Origin: Collariella sp. IMI 366227
Taxonomy: Eukaryota > Ascomycota > Sordariomycetes > Sordariales > Chaetomiaceae
DNA length: 64,000 bases
Direction of reading: 5' to 3'
Assembly (NCBI GenBank): GCA_027946355.1
Contig: JAPEUS010000012.1
Coordinates: 496,001-560,000, forward strand
Shown: piece after piece, positions 55,014-64,000 of the stretch
How positions within the stretch are numbered: the stretch's first letter is position 1
Layout of the letters: each line of letters begins with the position of its first letter
Translations under genes and position numbers: made by a program
Notes under the pieces: model-generated
Seen by the model: only the letters and a program-made list of their open reading frames with translations
Told to the model about the DNA's origin: nothing
The model's database searches: none

Positions 55014-55819
55014 ATGAACGCCGCCCCGCTGGCAAGACGGCCTCTGGCCTGCCTCAAGGCTAGCCTGCGCCAGGCACGGCAACAAAAGCTCATCACCCGG
55101 CACATGGCCTCCCAGGTCGCCGCCGCCTCGCAGCAGGTCCAGACAACACAACCACCAGAGCACGGCTTCTGTACGTCCCCTTCCCCAACAACAACAACAA
55201 CCACCCCCTCCTCTCACAAACTCCAGAACTAATCCTTTCTTCAGTCCGCCTCACCGACCGTAAGACTAAAAAGCTCCGCTCCGCCTTCGCCGTCTACCCC
55301 TCCACCGTAGCCGCCGGCAGCGCGCCCCTCGCCCCGCCACCCAAGAACTGCCTGCAAACCCTCCACGAGGTCCAAATCGCCAAGATGGACCCGACAGGCG
55401 CGCGCACTGCGCTCTTCGCCAAGACGCGCGAGGCGGCCAAGCCGGGCGACGTGCTGATGGTGACGCACCGGCGCGGCGGCGAGCCGTTCGCCGGCGTGTG
55501 CCTGTCGATCCGCCGGCGCGGGATTGACACGGCCGTGTTGCTGCGGAACCATCTGAGCAAGGTGGGCGTGGAGATGTGGTTTAAGGTGTATAACAAGAAT
55601 GTTGCCGGTATTGAGATTGTCAAGAGGAGGGCGAAGCGCGCGAGACGTGCAAGGTTGACGTACATGCGTAAGCCAAAGCATGATATGGGCAGCGTGGAGG
55701 ATTTGGTGTTTGCGTGGAAGAGGAGCAGGAAGGTGTTTAGCAGTGGAAAGACCGCGGCTGGGAAGGCGGCGGGTAAGGCTGCGGCTAAGGCCGCTGCGGG
55801 TAAGGCGAAGAGGAAGTAA
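55014..55819 (+). CDS. img1: Mitochondrial ribosomal protein bL19m (IMG1)
   Basis: Large-subunit mitoribosomal protein. Exon 1 55014-55170, intron 74 nt, exon 2 55245-55819; 243 residues. Presequence MNAAPLARRPLACLKASLRQ, then the bL19 core: LQTLHEVQIAKMDPTGART, KPGDVLMVTHRRGGEPFAGV, CLSIRRRGIDTAVLLRNHL and VGVEMWFKVYNKNVAGIEIV, then KRRAKRARRARLTYMR. The tail is a run of Lys-Ala-Ala-Gly repeats (SSGKTAAGKAAGKAAAKAAA) not seen in bacterial L19. Frame intact. Divergent to the preceding gene. Confidence 0.93.
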
Positions 55820-58800
55820 GCGGTTGTACGGAGGAAGAGGATGAGGTGGGGGGTGGGAGTGGAGGTGCCCGCCGTGTCCACGTGTATACCATGTATAGAA
55901 TTGTTTGGCAATGAATTGGGATGTGAGCTATCGTGCCTTTGAACAGACATATGAGGTTCGATCTTCACTAGTTCAAGAAACTGGAACGGGGAGGTCCAGA
56001 TGGTAGATTGTGGAGAATATTACAATGCCTAGTCCTTCTTAATTTCGTTCCCTGTCCGCTTTCTCTTCCTGTTTCTATTTTCCTGAGTGGGACAAGCTAA
56101 AACTAACGAGAAGCACTTCTTCCGGCTACCAGTAGTATACACACTAAAAATCATCTACCTACTGAAGAGGATGAGATCCAACCGCCATGACCGGAGCAAA
56201 GAGGAGAGTATATTTAATTGGACATGACAGTCTCAAAGCCGAGAAACGTACAGTATAATTCCACAAATTGCTGCAGTATGCATAGCCTGCCTAGAGTATC
56301 AACGAAAACTTCCTACCCCGACAATTCAAAACGAGTCTTTCACATCATACCTGCACTGACTCTCAAGTAACTGGCATCTGACTCAACAAACTGCACAACA
56401 CCGAACAAAGGGCTTTCCAACAGCTTCGCCTTAAGTTGCGGTTAGGCTCCTCAATACAGTACTGTTCTCTAACCGTTTCCCACTCAAGCAGGTGCTAAAC
56501 TATAGCCATGACGGCCTCCATGGTCGTATAGGGGGGTATTATTTACGGAGATTGGAAGCCGGTAAAAGTGTCGTAGAAGTGAATGTATAGCACACGAGAA
56601 ATGCAAATCTTGAGGGAGAAAGCCAGGACCGGGACGAGAGAGGACAGGGAAGGTTCTCAGGAACACGGTTGATGGCCTAGAAGAATGCGTCAAAATCGCG
56701 GCCGGGGAGAAGGTCAGCTCAAAAGTTCAACGAGTCATAGTGTCGGGGGTAAAGGGAGTAAGTAGCAAGTGAGTAGCGTAATGAGCTTGTAGCTTGGGGG
56801 GTGATTGGGGAAGAGAAGGTGATGGTAAGACTAATTTCCTGGGAGACAAGGTCATTGAAAACACTACCCACTGACTCGGGCAGTCTGGACGCCCTGAAAA
56901 TGCTCCCTTCAAAGTCTGTTTTATTGCCAATGCTTGCTGCCAACGCCTTAACTATGCTGGATGAAATCTGTCGAACACGATGAGACATGCCCGGGAGTAC
57001 CATGGTGTAAGCAAAGCATTATCGACCAAGAGGAGAATGTACGTTAAGGTATTGTAGTTGCTTGTTGGAAAAACACCCAAGCTTGCGGTAATCAGGTACA
57101 TCTTTACATGGGAAATGACTTTACCCAGGAGGTTGGCGTCCATTAGCAGACGATAAGCTGGGCATGTGAGACAAGTCTCGTAAACTTTTCCTGATAGCTT
57201 GAGTCTTGTTGAAGGGACATGCTCACCGTTGAATGCTGGATTTAGGGGTATAGTAAAACAACACTAGACTTCCTTTAAATACAAAAGTGGATGTCTCAGA
57301 ACGATCGATGAAAGGCAAGACACCGAGAAATCTGCCTTGGGGAATGACCAGAGGAAGACAGCAATTTCTAATTTCTTTCAGCCTGGAACTCAGGCATAAT
57401 ACCTTGTATTTTACCCCTTGAAGTGCCGTGACACGTTGGTACGTAAGTAGGGTAGCTTGAACGCCGCTCGCAGGTATCTTCGCTGGAAAGTATCTCGACA
57501 TATGGTCACTTGCAGTCGGAATACCCGAGACCTGATCCGGTCATTCCCGGAGGGTCTTGTTACCTCGAACGACAAAGTATTTGTTTTCAGAAAATGAATG
57601 CCCAGTATTGGTCAAAAGGAGGCACGCGGTACCATTGAGATGGAATTTCTTACAGTGTCTGAGTAAAAGCAATTATTGTGTAGGACTCGCAAGGATGGCA
57701 CCCACGGCCTCTGGCAGAGTGATTGAGTAACAGCAAACAATTGAGACTCCGCCAGGTACCACAGCCAGTGGGCGGTTTGTGTTATGAAGAGAATAGTTAG
57801 TGGTTGTCACGGCGAGGCACCAGCAACCCGAATGAGGCCAGAGAACAGCTGAACTCTATTAACGAAGACAACAAACTGAGGAGAGAAAAGCTACAGTGAA
57901 GCTACGGGTGCCATACCCGACAAAAGACTCCCAACTTTCCGAGACTCTCCAAACAGATGCTCTGGCCATATATTTGTCACCGGTCATGCAGCTCGGCAAC
58001 CTGCCCTGACCACCACAACGGGCGAGTGTCTGAATCTACCACGAACCATGGAACCGTCGAACCTCTCCACGAGCCGTACGGAACCTTCCGTGATCTCTCC
58101 AGCCACTTGTGCCACAGGGGAAGATGATGCAAATGTGAGGCGTCGAGGCGCAAAGGTACCGCGCCGTCACAGTTGTTGTGCAGATATAGAGTTCAATTCT
58201 TTGGGGCCTTATTGTTTCATTATCAAGCTTCTTGACCATGTTGAGCCCAAGACACTGGATGTCAAGGTGGTACCACATTGAGTGCGTCTTTCCCCCACCT
58301 CAGCTTGCGATTGAAGTCTTCTCATTTTCCACTTCATCCTCAACCAATCCTCAGAGCATCGGCTGTACCTATCTACTGCAGTCGGATCCATCGGGCATCA
58401 TCACCGCACCGCCGTCGATATCGGCGTGCATGTGCCAATAAGCTGCGTCTTGCTAAGCGATCAGCCAGTGGTGTGCGTAACAATCAGCGGCCATTATCCC
58501 GCGGGTATCATCGTTGGAGGCCGCTTTGGGACCTAAGGTAGTCGATGAGTAACCAACCTGTTCGTCTGGTGGTGGCGTTGGTGATATCATCCAATGCCTC
58601 TGTCGAATTCGGAACGCTTTGACCAGTCCGTGACGCCAGGGTTGGGTTTAGGGTGGATTTGATTGGCCCGTATGAGCCGGTGGGCAGGAGATTCTCGGCA
58701 TTTCCAGGCTCTTGGCGACATCAGCCATCTGGGGATTGTCGATCCTAGCTCATCAGATCCATCTTGGCTTTGTTTCTCGAGCAAGACATGTCCGCTATTT

Positions 58801-60076
58801 TGGGACCGCCACACAATCGTTCCCCCACGAATCCGTGTCCTTCCGAGCAGGTGCTGGTGATGGTGTGTAATTGATCTGAGTCAGGGAATGAGACGTCGAT
58901 GGCGCGGGGCGATTGGTGGTCTGGTACCGTGGTCAATAGCTAAGACTCTCCCAAAACTTCTGAGCACAGCCGGAAATTGAAGCCTAGGCGTGAATGCAAA
59001 AAGTCACACACCCTCGAATAGGCTTCCTCTATATACAAATTCTCACTTGGGGTGTATAGTCTACGGAATACATAACGTTATATTAAATTTCAAAATTTAC
59101 AAGCAGGGTATAGCGATGAACTGCTTGGGGTTTTTTTTTGGGAGAGTTACAGCTATTGACCGCAGTAGTCTGGACGCATCTTGGGGCAGCCATCTGGGGC
59201 TAAAATGGCCAAGACAAGTCCTAAATTAGCGCATCTGGGGTTTCCTGCATTTCTTGGGGCCAGCAAACAGTCCCCTCTTTGCCATCGAAAAAGGAAAGGA
59301 ACAGCCGGAACATCTCCGGAAACGTGGTCGAGATGTTCAACGGTGAGACACTGCCCAGGTGTCCCCCGAGATATTGGGATGGGCGATATCGTGCAGAAGA
59401 GCGGTGGTCGTACGGGCGCATCCCGGTCGTCCTCAGCTGTCGTCCGTGGTCCCCACGTGCTTGCCAGGAGACGCTGTGGACGTACCCTCAATCTGTGGGC
59501 AGTTGGACGGGGGTGGAGCCAGGGGGCAGTGGTCTGGACCCGCATGTTTCTCGCCAGCTCCGAGCCAAGCGCCTTGGCGCAGTCTCTTGCCGTGGCTCGG
59601 ATCTCAGCAACCGCATTGGCACAAAGAAATTCTGGCTTTTCCTTGGCACTGTGTCCAAGTCGCTGCACCCACTTTGAGATGAAAGAGTGTCGTCGGCTGA
59701 CCCTTGCATCGCCTCCGCCGTGGACTCGTCAACCATTTCTCCTCGGCACTTGCAGTTGGCCGCCACACGCCCCATCTTTTAGTGTTATCGACACACAATC
59801 CATCTCTCATCTTGATAACTAAACCACGAGGACTGCGCTCTCACCTCTGTTCTTTTCCATCTTTCGCACCCCATACCGCCACCTCCCGCCGTCATGTCTA
59901 CACCGAAACAGTGTCGCAAACTCCCCTGATTCCTGCTCGGCAGGGCGTCGCTAGTTGTTCGCAAACCCATCACTGCTTAACCATCATCTACTTTGCCACA
60001 TCTCATCCAGCATCGCTTTCAATCCCTCTTAGCCCTCCGTCTCACACCACCCCCCTGACGGGCATCCACACCCACA
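55820..60076. other. 4.3-kb region without a supported gene
   Basis: Moderately AT-rich from about 56.0 to 57.7 kb and again at 59.0-59.13 kb, with many short stops in all frames. The longest open frame (59181-59822, plus strand) has no domain and lies in what is probably the promoter and leader of the TRK gene. No tRNA, repeat family or transposon remnant could be recognised by eye. The last 250 bases before 60077 are C-rich leader. Confidence 0.5.
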
Positions 60077-62824
60077 ATGGATGTATTCAAGGACCTTGTC
60101 ATTGGGCAGCTCAAGTCCATGCGCCCCTCCTTCTTCACCAAGAAGCCGCACTTTAACTTCATCACTGCCCACTGTGAGTTACCCTGAACCGGCCGGTGAA
60201 TTGGGGTTTGTCGCTTATCAACAGATAGATTTTTACATCTTTAGTCTAGTCATTATCGGGTCCGTCATTGTGTTCGGGTCCGGCAAAGGAAATCTTGCCT
60301 ACATCGATGCCCTCTTCTTTGCCAGCTGCGCCAGCACCCAGGCCGGCCTGAACACGGTCGATCTCAACCTGCTCAACACATTCCAGCAGATCGTCCTCTT
60401 CTTATGGCCCATGTTGAGCAACCCTATTACTATCAACTCGTTCGTCGTCTTTCTCCGCCTCTACTGGTTCGAGAAGCGCTTCCAGCGCATCGCCCGCGAG
60501 GCTCGCCAACGGAGGGGTACCATCTCCAAATCCAAGACAAAGCCCAAGCCCGAAGCTGTCGATCTCGAGAAGGGCGTCGGTGATCGCAAGATCACTGTCA
60601 TGCTTAATGGTGAGAGGTCGCGCATCACCAACGATGGTATTCTCCTCGACGCCAAGCCGCACCCTTCGGACGACGACGAGATCGATCCCAAGGCCACACC
60701 CTCGAATTCGAACCACTCTGCGTCCGATGAGACCCCGGAACCCCGCCGCCCCGAGATCAAGTTCGCGCGCACTGTCACCAAGAGCGACGGAATGGGTGAG
60801 GACGCCCTCAAGCTCCCTCCTGCACGAACCGAGCAAGAGCACATCGCCATTCTGGAGCGCCAACGGAAGGGGGACGACGAGGTGCTGCGGATCCCCAACC
60901 CGAGAGATGTCGAGCGCGGCATGGTCCCGAAGAGGGTCGAGGTTGGGGATGAGGAGGAACCCGATGCCGCAGGGGCTGTTAGCCCCGCCACCGACACCGC
61001 CCAAGACGCTCGCCAGCAAGCCATCACGATCGAGGAGCCTGACCGACGCAAGCTTCAGGAAACCGAATCCGAGGAACTGGTCGATGATGCCCGCGCAGCC
61101 GTGCACACCTTCTCGTTCCTCAAGATTCGGAAACCTCGGTTCCTGAGCCTATCAAACAAAGTGTTTCACAGCAAGGACGATGAACTGGGCGGTACTGTCA
61201 CTAAGACTAGGAGCCGGCGCCAGTCCTTGGCGACGCTGCGGTCCGCCTTTTCCAGGGACAAGGTTGAGGGCACGCCGTACTTGAGCTGGGAGCCTACCAT
61301 TGGGCGAAACTCTGCATTCCCAGATTTATCCGAGGAGCAAAGAGAAGAGCTTGGAGGCATCGAATATCGTTCCCTGAAGACACTGGCCCTGGTCTTGACT
61401 GGGTACTTCTGGGGCTTCACCATGCTCGGCGTCGTCGGCTTGGTCCCCTGGATCATCAAGGTGGAAAAGTACGGCCAGATTGTCGACAAAGCCGGTGTGG
61501 CCCGGACTTGGTGGGCCTTCTTCACGTCCAATTCGGCCTTTATGGATTTGGGTTTCACCCTCACGCCTGACAGCATGATCTCTTTCAACAAGGCCACCTG
61601 GCCGCTGTTGATTCTGAGCTTCCTCATTGTCATCGGCAATACCGGGTTCCCTATCATGCTCCGGTTTATCATCTGGTGCACGTCGCACGTCATCCCTGTT
61701 GGCACCGGCCTGTATGAGGAGCTGAGGTTCTTGCTCGACCACCCCCGTCGCTGCTTTACTTTGCTGTTCCCATCTGGCGCCACCTGGTGGCTTTTCTGGC
61801 TGCTCGTTATCATGAACGGTCTTGACGTTCTGTTCTTCGTCGTGCTTGATGTAAGTTTGAATTATGTATTTGCATTCTTGCGTTCTCAAGCTCACTCGCT
61901 GCGTAGCTTGGCGCTGCACCCGTCGTCGACCAGCCGGCCGGCCTCAAAGTCCTCAACGGCCTATTCGACGCTGTCTCCACCCGAACAGCCGGCTTCTCCT
62001 GCGTCAACCTTGCCGCCCTGCACCCAGCCGTGCAGTTCTCCTACATGGTCATGATGTACATCTCCGTCTTCCCCATCGCCATCTCCGTCCGGCGCACCAA
62101 CGTCTACGAAGAAAAATGCCTCGGCGTCTACCCCCGCGACGAAGTTGAAGAAGCCGCGAATCAAAGCGACCTCTCCTACGTTGGCGCCCATCTCCGCCGC
62201 CAACTCTCCTTCGACCTGTGGTACATTGTCATCGGCTTCTTCATCATCAATATCTCAGAGGGCAAATCCCTCATGGCCAACGAATTTTCCATGTTCGCCG
62301 TCCTCTTCGAAGTCGTCTCCGCCTACGGCACCGTCGGCATGAGCCTCGGCCACCCCTCCATCAACGCCTCCCTCTGCGCCAAATTCAGCGTCGTCGGTAA
62401 GCTCGTCCTCATCGCAATGATGATTCGCGGCCGCCACCGCGGCCTGCCCTACGGCCTCGACCGCGCCATCCTCCTCCCCAGCGAATCCCTCAACGCTAAG
62501 GAAGCCGCCGAGGACGCGCGCATGGCTAGGTTTCACTCGCATACCTCGGGCGCGACTGCTCGTGCGCCGAGCGCCGCGGGCCGGAGGAAGAGTTTGACGG
62601 GGGATCGCCCGAGTATTATCGCTTCGCTGCTGCATCCGGGGCCGCAGCTGCCTGCTGAGCCGTCGTTGACGGGGCTTGCGAGAAGGTCGACGGATCCTGG
62701 GGTAGAGGAGCCGGAGCCGTATGCTACGAGAGTGAGCTCCAGGAGGACAGAGCCGGGGGTCACGAGGAGGTTTGACCCGGGGATTTTTGCGCAGAGGCCG
62801 AGGACGTCGGCGGGAGATGATTGA
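60077..62824 (+). CDS. trk1: TRK-type potassium transporter
   Basis: High-affinity K+ uptake at the plasma membrane. Exons 60077-60173, 60229-61850 and 61907-62824 (introns 55 and 56 nt), 878 residues. The four pore loops are visible: CASTQAGLNTVDLN, FFTSNSAFMDLGFTLTP, VSTRTAGFSCVNLAAL and VSAYGTVGMSLGHPSIN; each carries the filter glycine. The first membrane helix is FSLVIIGSVIVFGSGKGN. A long hydrophilic loop (about residues 130-450) with many Lys, Asp and Ser separates the first and second pore units, as in yeast TRK1. The C-terminal half includes LILSFLIVIGNTGFPIMLRF, VMMYISVFPIAISVRRTNVY and SFDLWYIVIGFFIINISEG. The tail is Ser/Arg/Pro-rich. Frame intact; the intron acceptor at 60228 (not 60224) keeps HYFYIF in frame. 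Confidence 0.95.
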
Positions 62825-63564
62825 TTGAATTTCTTTCAGGAAAGAAATCTGGCTTTCTCTTTTCTGTTTTTATATATAATCTCGAGCATGGCGTTCTTTC
62901 TGGTGGGAGACGATCAGATCTGGGCACGATTTAAGCGACCATTCGTTGGAGCTGGTGGATACACTGCATACACGATAGAGAGCGGGGCTTGGGGCATTCG
63001 CTTGATAATAAGGGCGGACAGGCCGGTCTCGTGGAGTTTGGGACAGTTCTCAGGGAAAGAGGACTTTGATTACATGCATGGTTCATAGACATGATACCGA
63101 AGACGAAGATATGGGGTTATCTAAACCAAGTTCATATTGCTGGCAGGTAAAAGAAAAATTCGTGATTTATGAGGGGGACATGATGGTACGAGAAACTCCT
63201 TGTTGGTGCATTGTTGGATAGTATTATAATGCAAGCACAGGCACCGTAACTTGCAATTCCATTGCCAATTTCTATGTGTATCTCGTCATCAAACTGTGAA
63301 TCTGTGCAGGAATTCTCTATCAACAAACGCCGGTCATCCAGGTCTGGACCAAGGCAGGAGCAGATTATAAAACCATGCAATACCACTCTCTAAAATTTAC
63401 GAGGCAGAGAGAAAGCCGACCCTCCCCTCCACCCCATCAACAAACGATCTCCCTCCTCCACAACCACCTTCCTCTCCAATTATCTCCCAACCAAACCAAA
63501 CCACCCAACTCTCGCAACAACGCAACGCTTCCCATACCCCACCACCCAGTCCCTCACCCTCCCC
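62825..63564. other. Convergent 3' region, TRK and SSL2
   Basis: About 740 bases, AT-richer, with no gene visible. The right end is the SSL2 3' flank, C/A-rich on the plus strand. Confidence 0.5.
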
Positions 63565-64000
63565 TACTTCCCCCTACTCTTCTCCTTCTCCCTTTGAATC
63601 TTCTTAAAAACATACTCTGCTCGCCACCCCCGCCTTCTTCCTACCCCCATCGCACCCCACTTCCCTTCACCAACCCCTTATTCGCCGCCTTATTCTGCTC
63701 GATATACGCCATATCCTGCCCGCCGCTCAACTCACTCAGCATGCCCGCCGTCCTGCGCACCCCATTCCCTTCCTACCTCCACCCCTCCCACCACCCCTAG
63801 GTTTGCTCCCAAACAGGTCGTCGGTTTCAACTTCGTCTTCACCTCCCTTTTCGTTGTCGACAAGTGTGCGTTGTAAAAGTTCGCGGCATTCTTGCGGTGT
63901 CGCGAAGGCCAAGTCGGGGGTATTCTCGATGTTGGCGAGTTGCGTGATGACTTTGAAGGCGTACCCTTGGTCGACGAGGAAGGCTTGGCGTTTGGAAGAG
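63565..64000 (-). CDS. ssl2: SSL2/RAD25 (XPB) TFIIH helicase, C-terminal part only
   Basis: XPB opens promoter DNA as part of TFIIH and acts in nucleotide excision repair. Only the last 130 or so codons lie in the window; the gene continues beyond 64000. Visible blocks on the minus strand are SSKRQAFLVDQGYAFKVITQ, LANIENTPDLAFATPQECRE and LLQRTLVDNEKGGEDEVETD. After a one-base step at 63745-63775 comes RTAGMLSELSGGQDMAYIEQ followed by NKAANKGLVKG. A second step leads to EYVFKKIQREKEKSRGK and a stop at 63565-63567. The GYAFKVIT and GGQDMAYIE blocks are diagnostic of fungal XPB. Both steps lie at G runs. Confidence 0.85.

Noticed and set aside
59181..59822. 213-codon plus-strand open frame upstream of TRK
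   Set aside because: Composition is random-like, with no domain; it overlaps the likely promoter and leader of TRK.

Overview
The window is nuclear DNA of a filamentous ascomycete (Pezizomycotina, most likely a Sordariomycete). Genes are split by short GT-AG introns of about 45-310 nt, intergenic gaps are mostly 0.3-4 kb, base composition is GC-rich, and the gene families are fungal: PTH11/SAT4-type rhodopsin-like protein, CAP10/GT90 glycosyltransferase, SUR2, Mis12, TRK-type K+ transporter, and a fungal AMPK1-CBM protein. I see no operons, CRISPR arrays, prophage, transposase or tRNA that I can support.

Layout. 0.8-6.5 kb: rhodopsin-like membrane protein, PAF1 (transcription elongation), GT90 glycosyltransferase. 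7.3-10.1 kb: a divergent ribosomal pair uS8/eS12 and a parvulin (PIN4 type). 10.7-14.5 kb: an SRA-YDG-like protein with an internal TAG, and a neurochondrin-like protein. 14.9-22.8 kb: CLC chloride transporter, proline-rich protein, TCTP, sphingolipid C4-hydroxylase. 22.8-27.0 kb is gene-poor. 27.0-34.3 kb: AMPK1-CBM protein, Mis12/MTW1 kinetochore subunit, four-RRM protein (Mrn1/Nrd1 type). 37.1-41.2 kb: cytosolic AsnRS and CDC42. 43.2-55.8 kb: VMA22-like V-ATPase assembly factor, histidine acid phosphatase, mitochondrial PPR protein (CYA5-like), SWR1 subunit VPS72/YL1, a broken mitochondrial cysteine synthase, a mitochondria-targeted protein of unknown role, and mitoribosomal bL19m. 55.8-60.1 kb is gene-poor. 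60.1-62.8 kb: TRK potassium transporter. 63.6-64.0 kb: the 3' end of the TFIIH helicase gene SSL2/XPB, cut by the window edge.

The strongest overall observation concerns gene integrity. About half of the otherwise conserved genes change reading frame by one base without a possible intron, nearly always in or next to a G or C run. The list includes the rhodopsin-like gene, PAF1, GT90, neurochondrin, CLC, AMPK1-CBM, Mis12, the RRM protein, VMA22, PPR, YL1 and SSL2. So many housekeeping genes cannot all be pseudogenes, so I read this as systematic homopolymer error in the assembly. Three lesions do not fit that pattern: an in-frame TAG in the SRA-like gene, a deletion in cysteine synthase that removes a conserved cofactor-site block and makes a TAG at the junction, and a missing N-terminal transmembrane block in the CLC gene. 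These deserve checking against raw reads. I found no convincing new biological system. The most interesting biology is the SRA-YDG-like gene, the divergent same-pathway gene pairs and an apparent GC-AG intron.
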